Assembly: GCA_903919925.1 (NCBI GenBank)
Contig: CAIXKO010000234.1
Location: 1 to 45,851 of the forward strand
DNA: 45,851 bases
Origin: an uncultured Bacteroidota bacterium
Lineage (GTDB): Bacteria > Bacteroidota > Bacteroidia > Bacteroidales > UBA12481
Reading direction: 5' to 3'
Positions 1 to 7,810 of this stretch are shown here, piece after piece. The stretch's first letter is position 1. Every line of letters starts with the position of its first letter. Made by a program: the position numbers and the translations under genes. The notes beneath the pieces were generated by a model. The model saw only the letters and a program-made list of their open reading frames with translations. It was not told the origin of the DNA and made no database searches.

Positions 1-140
1 ATGGCATCAAATGCATCAATATCCACCAGGCCGATCTGATTGTTACGGACCACCGGGATCTCATCGCCAGTTATCTCGCGCAGATAATGTGCAATGTTAT
101 AGGTAAAACTGTCGTAATTATCCAGTAGTAATATTTTCAT
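1..140 (-). CDS. trpG: Anthranilate synthase component II (glutamine amidotransferase), N-terminal part
   Basis: Only the first 46 codons lie in the window; the gene continues beyond base 1. The translation opens MKILLLDNYDSFTYNIAHYL, the hallmark N-terminus of the TrpG/PabA class I amidotransferases, which hydrolyse glutamine and pass ammonia to the TrpE/PabB subunit. The catalytic Cys-His-Glu triad would lie outside the window. It starts 10 nt after the trpE stop on the same strand, so the two subunits are co-transcribed. A PabA or dual-function role cannot be excluded from the N-terminus, but the Trp attenuator upstream of trpE argues for tryptophan synthesis. Confidence 0.93.
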   Translation of the reverse strand, partial: MKILLLDNYDSFTYNIAHYLREITGDEIPVVRNNQIGLVDIDAFDA

Positions 141-150
141 AATTGTGTAT

Positions 151-1569
151 TCATAATGTTATTATTTCTGATCTGGTTTTATCTGCCAAACGAATAGCTT
201 CACGCAAAGCTCCAAGTTTGTTGTTCACCTCCTGGAGTTCATTTTCTTCAATCGAATCAGCAACGATTCCGGCACCTGCCTGAAAAACCAGTTGATTTCC
301 TATGGAGAGGAATGAGCGGATCATGATAGCCTGATTGAGACTTTTATCGAGTCCGATTTGTCCAATACACCCCCCATAGAATCCGCGGTTGGTATTTTCA
401 TATCTGGATATCAGTTCCATTGCCCTGATTTTTGGCGCACCACTTAATGTACCTGCCGGAAATGTATCTCCGAGCAGCCGGAAGAGATGGCTGTTATCAG
501 TCAATTCCCCTGAAACGCTGGATACCATGTGCAAAACATGTGAGAAGAACTGAATCTCCTTGTAAGTGTCAACCGTTACGTTTATGGCATGCCGGCTAAG
601 GTCATTTCTGGCAAGATCAACGAGCATTACATGTTCAGCATTTTCTTTGGGATCAGCGGAAAGCTGCTCCGCTAATCCGCGGTCTTTATCATCATCGCCC
701 GAGCGCCGCAAGGTTCCGGCTATGGGGGCAATTATTGCCTTCCCATTTCTTACAATCAGATGAGCTTCCGGGGATGATCCGAATATTTTGTAACTTCCAT
801 AATCAAAATAGAAAAGGTAAGGTGAGGGATTAACCGATCGTAAATGACGATAAACATTAAATTCATCACCTAGAAACGGTTGCACAAAACGACGCGATAA
901 AACGATCTGGTATACATCCCCTAAATGGCAATGCTTCTTCCCCGCCGATACCAGTTCTATGTACTCCTGATCGGTCAGATTTGAGGAGCATTCTTCCTTT
1001 GCCGAAAATGGAAATAGTGCGAAGTTGCGGTTGGTCAGTAAATCCTGTATTGAATTAAGCGTTGATGGCTCATCGTCGAAACGGTTTTCGATTAGCGTTA
1101 CCGTATTTCGAAAATGGTTAATGGCGATTAGATAATGATAAAGGTGATAGCGGATTTCAGGAATGGAATTTGGGCTCTGGTCTGATTTAGGCGCGGGTAC
1201 CGATTCAAAATGCGAAGCGGCATCGTATCCCATGTAACCAAAAAAACCATTGAGCCGATTTTCCCGGGACAAATCATCCGTCTCAAAAAGTGAAACAAAC
1301 TGATCCAGGATGGCCGGAATATCAGTTCCATCAACTACCTCTGAATCCTTCCCGGGGAAAGATTGCCTGATACAGCCTTTTTCGATAATAATTCCCGCTA
1401 CCGGCTCCAGGCAAATAAAGGAGTAATTATCGCGGCCACCATGGTAATCGCTACTCTCCAGAAGTATCGACCTCGGAAAAAGATCGCGGATTTTCAGGTA
1501 CAGGCTTACCGGAGTTAGCGTATCGGCCAGATTTGTTTGGGTATGCGTGCGGATTTTGTACATGTTCAT
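151..1569 (-). CDS. trpE: Anthranilate synthase component I
   Basis: Makes anthranilate from chorismate using ammonia from TrpG, the first committed step of tryptophan synthesis. At 472 aa it has the usual length. The N-terminal part has the LLES element (residues 36-39), which in the family belongs to the tryptophan feedback site. The C-terminal chorismate-binding domain shows conserved stretches such as GTLSGAPKIRAMELI, FYGGCIGQIG and VFQAGAGIVADS. The ATG at 1569 is used; a second ATG two codons on (1563) is equally possible. It is first in the operon, with trpG next. A Trp-rich leader peptide and a terminator hairpin lie directly upstream, so expression is probably controlled by attenuation. 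PabB is the alternative, less likely because of the LLES element and the Trp leader. Confidence 0.95.
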   Translation of the reverse strand: MNMYKIRTHTQTNLADTLTPVSLYLKIRDLFPRSILLESSDYHGGRDNYSFICLEPVAGIIIEKGCIRQSFPGKDSEVVDGTDIPAILDQFVSLFETDDLSRENRLNGFFGYMGYDAASHFESVPAPKSDQSPNSIPEIRYHLYHYLIAINHFRNTVTLIENRFDDEPSTLNSIQDLLTNRNFALFPFSAKEECSSNLTDQEYIELVSAGKKHCHLGDVYQIVLSRRFVQPFLGDEFNVYRHLRSVNPSPYLFYFDYGSYKIFGSSPEAHLIVRNGKAIIAPIAGTLRRSGDDDKDRGLAEQLSADPKENAEHVMLVDLARNDLSRHAINVTVDTYKEIQFFSHVLHMVSSVSGELTDNSHLFRLLGDTFPAGTLSGAPKIRAMELISRYENTNRGFYGGCIGQIGLDKSLNQAIMIRSFLSIGNQLVFQAGAGIVADSIEENELQEVNNKLGALREAIRLADKTRSEIITL

Positions 1570-1606
1570 TATTTATTCAGGTTCAGTATTTTTCAGTTTG
1601 GTTCAT

Positions 1607-1635
1607 AAAAAAAGCCCATCGTGAGTACGACGGGC
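1607..1635 (-). terminator. Intrinsic terminator of the trp attenuator
   Basis: On the minus strand the stem GCCCGTCG / CGATGGGC (8 bp, one G-U pair) encloses a 6-nt loop TACTCA and is followed at once by seven T. It sits between the leader peptide gene and trpE, with no other gene end close by, so it is placed to stop transcription before trpE rather than after a gene. Confidence 0.85.
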
Positions 1636-1664
1636 CTGTATGTGAAATAGGGGCAACACGTTTG

Positions 1665-1691
1665 CTCACGGAAACCGGATCAGGTTACGTG
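1665..1691 (-). promoter_or_regulatory. Leader hairpin (1:2) and competing antiterminator segment of the trp attenuator
   Basis: On the minus strand CACG-T-AACC (1683-1691, overlapping the leader peptide's 3' end) can pair with GGTT-TC-CGTG (1667-1676). The downstream arm overlaps CGTGAG (1665-1670), which can instead pair with CTCACG (1620-1625) lying in the loop and 3' arm of the terminator. The two pairings exclude each other, the arrangement expected of ribosome-mediated attenuation: stalling at the Trp codons frees the segment for antitermination. The antiterminator pairing is only 6 bp as read by eye, so the exact fold is tentative. Confidence 0.6.
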
Positions 1692-1727
1692 CCACCACCA
1701 ATTGTTAAAGTTCAACATCTGTTTCAT
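1680..1727 (-). CDS. trpL: trp operon leader peptide (15 aa, three consecutive Trp codons)
   Basis: The short frame reads MKQMLNFNNWWWHVT and stop; TGG TGG TGG are codons 10-12 (1692-1700). It ends about 45 nt before an intrinsic terminator and about 110 nt before trpE, in the same direction. A run of three Trp codons in a 15-residue peptide ahead of trpE is the classical signature of a ribosome-sensing attenuator: when charged tRNA-Trp is scarce the ribosome stalls on these codons and an antiterminator forms. A second in-frame ATG (codon 4) could also serve as start. No Shine-Dalgarno is seen; the predicted promoter is so close that the message may be nearly leaderless. Confidence 0.85.
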   Translation of the reverse strand: MKQMLNFNNWWWHVT

Positions 1728-1734
1728 AAGGTTG

Positions 1735-1766
1735 CAAAGATGAGGAAGAGAAATGAGAAATCCAAA
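1735..1766 (-). promoter_or_regulatory. Predicted trp operon promoter (Bacteroidota -33/-7 type)
   Basis: On the minus strand TTTG (1763-1766) is followed after 20 nt by CATCTTTG (1735-1742), a one-base departure from the Bacteroidota -7 consensus TAnnTTTG, with the expected spacing. The transcript would begin just before the leader peptide ATG at 1727. It overlaps the gap after the neighbouring secreted-protein gene, so the trp operon would have its own promoter. Confidence 0.5.
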
Positions 1767-1775
1767 TATCGGTTA

Positions 1776-2417
1776 TTACTCCCAGGTTTGCATGATATTA
1801 GCTGCCCAAAGTTTCTTTGCAAATTCGCGGAAAGCAGCTGGGCCTGCAGAAAATGCAGCGTCAAATTTATAATCACCACCATAAAATTCGTTTTCTGAAA
1901 GTTGTACTTTATTCTGGCCTCTCATCGCAAACTTCTGCTGCCCCTGGTACATAATTACTTTCATGTCGCACGGACTTACATCGCCATGGCAAACCGTTTT
2001 ATACATCAACCAAACCTCTGCGGTTCCGTCATTATTTAGATCGGTAATCTGCAAGGTCTTATCAATGAATTGGGCTTCAATATCCAGCGGGCATTCCTTT
2101 ATGAAATCATAAACCCTCCAGGTTTGCTTAATGGTCCCTCCTTTTGAAATGTAATGATATGCGTACAACGATGCATTCCAGTAATTTTCATCGTCAACCG
2201 TTTTTCCGATTGCCGGGCCAGCTTCCGTGGTGATCAGGATGTTGTCACCTGCCAAATCGATCCATTGAATAGCATTTTTAACCTTCCCTTCGAATTTTAT
2301 TCCTTGTGGAATTCTAGTGGTATCCAATATCGTGATTTTAATAGTTTCTTGCCCCGATGCCATTACTGAACCTAACACGATAAAAATGAAAAGTCCGGTT
2401 TTTATTCTATTGTTCAT
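1776..2417 (-). CDS. Secreted hypothetical protein (213 aa)
   Basis: I do not recognise a function. The first 22 residues form a clear signal peptide (MNNRIKTGLFIFIVLGSVMASG), so the product is exported. The mature part is a mixed beta-rich sequence with DLNNDGTAEVWLMYKTVCHG near residue 127; the DxNxDG string resembles the calcium-binding loops of EF-hand or FG-GAP-like repeats, here as a single copy. Two Cys pairs (ECPLD; CHGDVSPCD) could form disulfides. It starts 21 nt after the MFS transporter stop on the same strand and probably shares its transcript. It ends just before the trp promoter. Confidence 0.75.
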   Translation of the reverse strand: MNNRIKTGLFIFIVLGSVMASGQETIKITILDTTRIPQGIKFEGKVKNAIQWIDLAGDNILITTEAGPAIGKTVDDENYWNASLYAYHYISKGGTIKQTWRVYDFIKECPLDIEAQFIDKTLQITDLNNDGTAEVWLMYKTVCHGDVSPCDMKVIMYQGQQKFAMRGQNKVQLSENEFYGGDYKFDAAFSAGPAAFREFAKKLWAANIMQTWE

Positions 2418-2438
2418 CTGTTAGATTGATTAAAAGTT

Positions 2439-3596
2439 TTATTTCCTTTTTGTAATAGATAACACAGCAATTACTATAAAGAGCAAAATACCTTCCACAA
2501 TAACCGGAATGTTGTGACCGATGCCAAAAAGTACTCCGGTGAGCGTACTTCCCACAAATGACCCTACATTCTGAAAGGTGCTGTATACTCCGGTAACTGT
2601 ACCGCGAATAGTACTGCCAGTAAGAAGGGTAACCGCTGCCGGAAGGGTGGTGTTCAAAGACATAAAGCCGGCCATAAAGAAAAAAGCACTAATAATTAGA
2701 GTAATCAAGGTTATCGGGAACAGGAGCAATACCACCATGCTCATAAGCAGTAAGGTAAACCCGGAAACTAAAACAGTAGTTAGTTTTCCTTTATCGGCCA
2801 TAACACTGCTGACCCGCAAAAAAATCAGTGCAGTGAGTGTGGTGGGCACAAATATCACCCAGTTCAGGTTTGTTTGATGCAACAAATCGAGATGTACGGG
2901 TATCAGGAAAAAGAATGAAGTCAACACGTAATTCATCATGACACCGGCCATCAGATATCCCCAAACTTTCCGTTGCTTGAATACGGCAACAACATCTTTC
3001 CTTTTTATTCCTGATCGGGTGGTTGGAGTATGAGCCGGCAAAGTGATCTGAATAAAAATGATCACGCCGATGACCAGGATAAAAATGGCCAGAAAAACAT
3101 CATTAACGGTCATAAACCGATGCAGTACAGGTCCCACAATAAAAGACAAAATACTGGCAATACCCACAAAGATCCCTGGATAAGCCATCGCCCGGCTCCG
3201 CCTTGCAGGCTCGATCCGATCCCCAATCCAGGCAAAAATTACGGTACCGATCGCCCCGGCTCCCTGAACGGCACGAGCGATGATCAAAACCCAGATATCA
3301 TGGGCGAAATATCCGATGATTAGTCCAAATGCATTGATTGTTAATCCTATTAGAATCATTCGCTTTCGGCCATATCGGTCGCTCCAGTTACCATATGGTA
3401 TCTGAAGGAAAGCTTGGGTTAGCCCAAAAACTCCAATTGAAAAGCCCACTAACCCGGGAGTATTCCCATCCAGGCCTTCTCCAAAAACTGCCAAGAACGG
3501 CATCACCAACAGCAATCCCAACTGCATCAATGCCAGAGTAATACTAATCCCCAGCAAAAACTTCTTTTCCTCCCCCTTAAACAACCTCTCCCTCAT
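2439..3596 (-). CDS. MFS transporter, YajR-like drug/metabolite exporter family
   Basis: A polytopic membrane protein of about 385 aa with twelve predicted helices. The loop after helix 2 carries the MFS motif A (GNWSDRYGRKRMI), and helix 5 has the RAVQGAGAIG motif (motif C-like region) of proton-coupled antiporters. Helix-1 sequence (ALMQLGLLLVMPFLAVFGEGL) resembles YajR-type exporters but without the C-terminal YAM domain. Substrate cannot be told. The open frame reaches 3641, but the extra N-terminus is MKGGGIKGGGMKGEG, read from purine-rich repeat DNA; I place the start at MRERLFKGEEKKF (3596), which fits the normal family N-terminus. Confidence 0.88.
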   Translation of the reverse strand: MRERLFKGEEKKFLLGISITLALMQLGLLLVMPFLAVFGEGLDGNTPGLVGFSIGVFGLTQAFLQIPYGNWSDRYGRKRMILIGLTINAFGLIIGYFAHDIWVLIIARAVQGAGAIGTVIFAWIGDRIEPARRSRAMAYPGIFVGIASILSFIVGPVLHRFMTVNDVFLAIFILVIGVIIFIQITLPAHTPTTRSGIKRKDVVAVFKQRKVWGYLMAGVMMNYVLTSFFFLIPVHLDLLHQTNLNWVIFVPTTLTALIFLRVSSVMADKGKLTTVLVSGFTLLLMSMVVLLLFPITLITLIISAFFFMAGFMSLNTTLPAAVTLLTGSTIRGTVTGVYSTFQNVGSFVGSTLTGVLFGIGHNIPVIVEGILLFIVIAVLSITKRK

Positions 3597-3660
3597 CCCT
3601 TCCCCCTTCATCCCTCCTCCCTTAATCCCTCCTCCCTTCATCCTATCATCCTTTCATCCT
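3597..3660 (-). repeat. Purine-rich imperfect repeat at the transporter start
   Basis: On the minus strand this stretch is almost all purine, with repeated GGATGA(A)GG and GGAGGGAT units and several ATG codons. It supplies several possible starts for the MFS gene, in two frames, each preceded by a GGAGG-like string. This is low-complexity DNA that runs into the coding frame rather than a protein domain. Confidence 0.6.
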
Positions 3661-3680
3661 TTATTCCTTTATTTCTTTAA

Positions 3681-3800
3681 TTGGCACATTAGCACATTAG
3701 CACATTGGCACATTAGCACATTGGCACATTAGCACATTAGCACATTAGCACATTAGCACATTAGCACATTAGCACATTAGCATATTAGCAAATTAGCCCA
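3681..3800. repeat. 8-bp tandem repeat array, unit CATTAGCA (about 14 copies)
   Basis: From 3687 the sequence is fourteen back-to-back 8-bp units; nearly all are CATTAGCA, with CATTGGCA at two places and the last two diverged (TATTAGCA, AATTAGCC). A partial unit TTGGCA precedes it. There are no spacers, so it is not CRISPR. The array fills the gap between two minus-strand genes and its end contains the stop codon of the PhzF gene. Homogeneous short units suggest growth by slippage. Confidence 0.95.
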
Positions 3801-4572
3801 TTATCTCCCCCTCCAAAAAAGTTACCCCCTCCCCACAAATCTCCACTCTGTTTCCCCGGTGGCGGCAGATCAGATCGCCCCCGCGCTCGGAAAGCTGACG
3901 AGCAGTCAATTCGTTTTTTGCCAGTTGACGGCACCAATAAGCTGTTAGGGAAGTATGCGCTGATCCGGTAACCGGATCTTCATTGATTCCTACCTGCGGA
4001 CCAAAAAACCTCGATACCACATCAACCCAGTCTCCCGGAGCAGATACAATTACTCCCCGTGCTTTAACTTTTCCAAGTTGTGTGAAATCGGGACTCATGT
4101 TTTCAATATCAGACTGTTTCTGATAAATCAGAAGGTAATCGGTTTTACCCTGATAGCAGAATAGCGGTTCTTTTCCACCCAAAGATTCAATTAATCCATC
4201 CGGAATTTCAGCAGGTTCCAGTTCGTCGATCGGAAAATCAAGAACATATCTTTTCCCTTCCCTAAAAACACGTAAAGGGCCGCTTCTGGAAGAGAAGTTA
4301 AGTTCCGGACCATTGAATTCCAGATGGTTAAATAACACATGTGCTGTTGCCAGGGTTGCGTGACCACATAGATCTACTTCCACTTTTGGGGTAAACCAGC
4401 GTATATGAAACCCGTCTCCTGTTGGTACAAAAAATGCAGTTTCGGCCAGATTGTTCTCCATTGCTATACGTTGCAGCATGTTTGCCTCCGGCCATTCCTC
4501 CAAAGGAACTACAGCGGCAGGGTTGCCACTGAAAAGTCTGCTGGTGAAAGCATCTACCTGATATATTTTCAT
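3793..4572 (-). CDS. PhzF family protein (isomerase/epimerase-like)
   Basis: At 259 aa this matches the PhzF/YddE family, which share the diaminopimelate epimerase fold. The family N-terminus is evident (KIYQVDAFTSRLFSGNPAAVV), with the catalytic glutamate in NNLAETAFF (E44) and the second-half signatures DLCGHATLATAHVL (residues 67-80) and GINEDPVTGSAH. PhzF itself isomerises a phenazine precursor, but most homologues have unknown substrates; there are no phenazine genes here. The last codons and the TAA stop lie inside the 8-bp repeat array, so the C-terminus has been shaped by the repeat boundary. Confidence 0.92.
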   Translation of the reverse strand: MKIYQVDAFTSRLFSGNPAAVVPLEEWPEANMLQRIAMENNLAETAFFVPTGDGFHIRWFTPKVEVDLCGHATLATAHVLFNHLEFNGPELNFSSRSGPLRVFREGKRYVLDFPIDELEPAEIPDGLIESLGGKEPLFCYQGKTDYLLIYQKQSDIENMSPDFTQLGKVKARGVIVSAPGDWVDVVSRFFGPQVGINEDPVTGSAHTSLTAYWCRQLAKNELTARQLSERGGDLICRHRGNRVEICGEGVTFLEGEIMG

Positions 4573-4632
4573 TGCTAAAGTTGTTGTTTATTAATCACTT
4601 AAATCTGTAACCTTTGATGATTATTGCAAAAC

Positions 4633-7521
4633 TTACAGCCTTAATATTGGGACCACAAATTCCAGATTTACCTTCCGGTCCGGTTCCGCAAAATCAGGTG
4701 CCAAAAGTAAGGAAAACCTTATTCCTAATGGTATTTCAACAATATTTAACCACTTCAAATCAAATATAAGCTCCGATCCACACGATACAAAGATCCCATT
4801 GGAACTGTTATTTAACCTGACTGGGATGGAGGCATATCCGTAATCAGCAAAAAGGTTTGCCCTGATCCGGGAAAAGTAGACAATTCCAAACATTCCAAAA
4901 TCGGGATAAATCAGTGGAAAATGGTAGGCGCTTTGAATAGTAAACATCCAATCATTCACCGGTATAGAATAACCTCTGGGATAGAGGAAAAGATCCATGA
5001 ATTGATGCAGGTTCTGCGCTGGCTCCCTTTTCCATCCGGTACTAATAATCAAACTTTGATTGGGAGTGAAACCCCTCGAAGCAAAGTCTCCAATTATTTG
5101 ATATTGAGAAGCGTGCAAAGAACCAACGGACTGGTTGGCCTTGAGCTCCACACTTATTCCCAATGGAGTGGCTATGTTTTGGTAGGCTTTCTTTTTGATC
5201 GAGGAAAGTTTAGCAGATCCTTCAATCGAACTCACCACCAGAGAACCAATAACGGAACCTGATCCTTTTTCCAAACTTTTAACTGAAATGTAGTTGTATC
5301 CCAATTTTAAATCTGCAATCCGGAAATTTTCCCCTTTAGTAAGATTCAGCGGTAGCCTCACCCCAAGCGATAATTGATCGTTCAGGTCGATAGGTCCTGC
5401 CGTATCGGTTTTGTTGATAAACGACAAAATATCGGGGTGCCGGTAATACCTGGAAAGCCCGGCTGACAGAATTGGAAAATGTCCGCCATATTCGATGGCT
5501 GCACTGAAGCCCGGTGTTTTTTCATTGTAATAATAGTTGAAGCCACCTTCCAAATGTAGGTTGCTAAGAATATTGTCGGACACCAGATTAATTCCGGCGG
5601 AATAAATACCCGGTGAGATCATCCAGCTATGAACCCTTACCGGGTGCTGCAATTGCCTGTATGAGGTTACTGCAAGTTTTTGATCGGGGATTTTATCGAA
5701 AATATTTCCTCCTTCAGCCGCGAAATAATTTAATTCGGTGATGCTACTATTGCTATCCTTTTCAGGCTGCACCTGTTTCCACAGCAAGGAGTCCATTGAA
5801 GCCACGACCAACCGGTATCCCTTTTTGTCAAAATCGGAATAAAGCAATTGTTTTTGGTCATTACTGACTGCCGGATAGTAAGCGCCAAATTTTGAGCTTG
5901 TTAACTGGCTGATGGATTGATCAGATCTGGAAAGAGAAAATATATTGTTTATTCCACTAAACCCCGATGTAAACAGAATAGATTCCGGCATGACAAACAC
6001 CTCTCCGATGATCTGGTTATACTCTTCTGACATACTTTTTGGACCTTCGGAAGGAAACAGCCGCTGACGAATTACCAGCATATTGCCATTGGGAGTTCTT
6101 GCAGAGCTGATAATACTTCTACCATCATTGTCCCATTTGGGGTAGGTGTAATAGAGGTTTCCAGGGTTGGGTAAGGTAAAATTCTCATTGCCGGATTGGC
6201 TGTCCAGAATTTTCAGAAGGCAATGGTTGGCGGAATCAACCGCAGCAACAACAATCCAATTGCCATCTGGAGACAGGGCAGGGGAGAAATATCTTTTATG
6301 ATGGGTCAGATAAATCTTTTTACCGGTATTTCTCTGATAAACAACTATATCGGAATAGTTGTGAGACGAATACCTTGCATCCCAGTTGACCTCGGTCCAG
6401 GCGATCTGATTTTCAGATGTTGAAAAGTAAGGATCCTGGGATATCCCTGTGGTGCAGATCCTGGTTTCCTTACCATCCGAAGAAATCCGGTAGATGGCAC
6501 CTATCTCTTTGTAGCTTTCTTTGTAAACCAATAGTTCACCATTTTTTTGAATTACCGGAAACCGATAATCGGTAACGGTGCCGGATAACTTTGCCAAGGG
6601 TACAAACGGAGTGATAATAGTGCGATCTAATTCACTCTGCCAGATTTTTTTATAGTCGTCCAATGCTTTTTTGTAAAATAATCTGGTGTTCAAGCCGGTA
6701 AAAACGCTAACAGCGTTAGAAAATGGATAAATGATTCCCTTTAGCCAGGAATTCCTATATAAAACCTGGGTCCATAAATCATTGCCATATTTTTCCCTGC
6801 CAAAGCTACATAGCAGATAGCCAAGCTCATAAGCATTAGGAACCAGATCAAAGTAGGAACCGTTGCGGGCCGTCATGTAGCTATATTTGGTATCACTCAG
6901 GAGGATACTCCGGTATTGCTGAAGAAATGATGGCATTCGGCCACGGCCCTGCTTGGAAAGTGCTGTTTCAGTGGCTACTGCATCACCCTCGAAAAACCAG
7001 GTGGGGGTAGTGATATTCATGAGGGTACCCCAGCCGGTATCGCCGGTGAGCCACCAGGCAAGTTTGGTAAAACCCCGCCGCATATTAATATATTGTAAGG
7101 CATGCCGGTATTCATGAACCGACAAAATGTCGAGCCAGGGACCACTGCCAATTGCAAATCCGTCCTGCAAAGGAGTGGTGAAGAACTCCGACTTGAAAGG
7201 CATTAGAGAAACATATCCGTTTGAAATGATACCCTTGTTATTCAGGATCAAATCAAGTTTATTTGAGAGTGGCCCTATACTGGTCCGGTTATTTTCACTC
7301 AAATACAATATATTATTGGCTACTCTGTTGGCCTGAAATTCCAGACCTTTCGGAAATATTACCCTAACAACCGGAGTATTTATTTGTTGCCAGTTAATGC
7401 CGGGTTTGAACCCTCCAAAGCCTTGCGAAAAACCCTGTCCGGTTGAAAAAAGGACAAAACCCAGTAAGATCAAATTATGCCAGGCAAAATTCAAAAGGTA
7501 TACCGATGGCCTCATGTCCAA
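4633..7521 (-). CDS. Secreted gluzincin-like (peptidase MA type) / TolB-like propeller / outer-membrane barrel protein
   Basis: A 962-aa exported protein with three apparent parts. After an N-terminal signal segment (residues about 12-33) comes a region with HEYRH (136-140) and, 37 residues on, WFFEGDAVATE (E178), the HExxH plus EG-A pattern of the peptidase MA/gluzincin zinc proteases. Residues about 310-600 contain repeated WD40-like/TolB blades (for example SPDGNWIVVAAVD, YPKWDNDGRSIISSA, YPAVSNDQKQLLYSD). The C-terminal 300 residues alternate hydrophobic strands and end EFVVPILRL, as in an outer-membrane beta-barrel. Presumably surface or outer-membrane proteolysis or binding; the substrate is unknown. 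It starts on ATG just after a low-complexity gap. Confidence 0.85.
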   Translation of the reverse strand: MDMRPSVYLLNFAWHNLILLGFVLFSTGQGFSQGFGGFKPGINWQQINTPVVRVIFPKGLEFQANRVANNILYLSENNRTSIGPLSNKLDLILNNKGIISNGYVSLMPFKSEFFTTPLQDGFAIGSGPWLDILSVHEYRHALQYINMRRGFTKLAWWLTGDTGWGTLMNITTPTWFFEGDAVATETALSKQGRGRMPSFLQQYRSILLSDTKYSYMTARNGSYFDLVPNAYELGYLLCSFGREKYGNDLWTQVLYRNSWLKGIIYPFSNAVSVFTGLNTRLFYKKALDDYKKIWQSELDRTIITPFVPLAKLSGTVTDYRFPVIQKNGELLVYKESYKEIGAIYRISSDGKETRICTTGISQDPYFSTSENQIAWTEVNWDARYSSHNYSDIVVYQRNTGKKIYLTHHKRYFSPALSPDGNWIVVAAVDSANHCLLKILDSQSGNENFTLPNPGNLYYTYPKWDNDGRSIISSARTPNGNMLVIRQRLFPSEGPKSMSEEYNQIIGEVFVMPESILFTSGFSGINNIFSLSRSDQSISQLTSSKFGAYYPAVSNDQKQLLYSDFDKKGYRLVVASMDSLLWKQVQPEKDSNSSITELNYFAAEGGNIFDKIPDQKLAVTSYRQLQHPVRVHSWMISPGIYSAGINLVSDNILSNLHLEGGFNYYYNEKTPGFSAAIEYGGHFPILSAGLSRYYRHPDILSFINKTDTAGPIDLNDQLSLGVRLPLNLTKGENFRIADLKLGYNYISVKSLEKGSGSVIGSLVVSSIEGSAKLSSIKKKAYQNIATPLGISVELKANQSVGSLHASQYQIIGDFASRGFTPNQSLIISTGWKREPAQNLHQFMDLFLYPRGYSIPVNDWMFTIQSAYHFPLIYPDFGMFGIVYFSRIRANLFADYGYASIPVRLNNSSNGIFVSCGSELIFDLKWLNIVEIPLGIRFSLLLAPDFAEPDRKVNLEFVVPILRL

Positions 7522-7615
7522 AGTGTTAGTTAATCTGCTAAATTAACTAAAGATTGGCTGCTTTGAGGATTTATGGCAAATTTTGGAGCGTAAGAGGGAT
7601 TTGGGAAAGGAAAGA

Positions 7616-7671
7616 GGGCAGGAGGGCAGGAGGGCAGAAAGGAAGAAAGGCAGGAGGGCAGGAGGGCAGGA
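7616..7671 (+). repeat. 8-bp tandem repeat, unit GGGCAGGA
   Basis: Units GGGCAGGA, GGGCAGGA, GGGCAGAA, then after a short purine stretch GGCAGGA, GGGCAGGA, GGGCAGGA. The array is part of a 289-nt gene-free gap (7522-7810) that is otherwise purine-rich on the plus strand as far as about 7735 and ends in a hairpin at 7746. The G-runs at 5-nt spacing could in principle form G-quadruplex or triplex DNA. A related 4-unit array lies at 40503. Confidence 0.85.
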
Positions 7672-7745
7672 AGTAAAGAAATATGGATAAAGGAAGGGTG
7701 AAGGGGGAAGGGGGAAGGAAGAATGAAGGTTGATGAATTGATGGT

Positions 7746-7772
7746 TTGTAGGGGTTGAAGATTTTCAACCCC
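7746..7772. repeat. REP-like hairpin element, copy 1
   Basis: Stem GGGGTTGAA / TTCAACCCC with loop GATT (7751-7772), preceded by TTGTA. All 27 nt are identical to 40551-40577. It follows GGGCAGGA repeats, as copy 2 does. It lies between two minus-strand genes (upstream of the propeller protein, downstream of the ferredoxin gene). It has no T-tract, so a role as repeat element is more likely than a pure terminator. Confidence 0.8.
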
Positions 7773-7810
7773 ATCCAAAATAAGTCAAGTCCTGAGGCTC
7801 TTCACGTTCC

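Noticed and set aside
3681-3800. Possible CRISPR array
   Set aside because: Repeats are 8 bp and contiguous, no spacers, no cas genes.
7616-7735. G-quadruplex forming sequence
   Set aside because: G-runs are three long at 5-nt spacing in only one block of three; possible but weak, so reported only as repeat.
7530-7778. Minus-strand frame of 82 aa rich in Pro, Ser, Leu and Phe
   Set aside because: It is read through the purine-rich repeats and the hairpin; repetitive composition (SFLPSCPPALF...) with no gene-like features.
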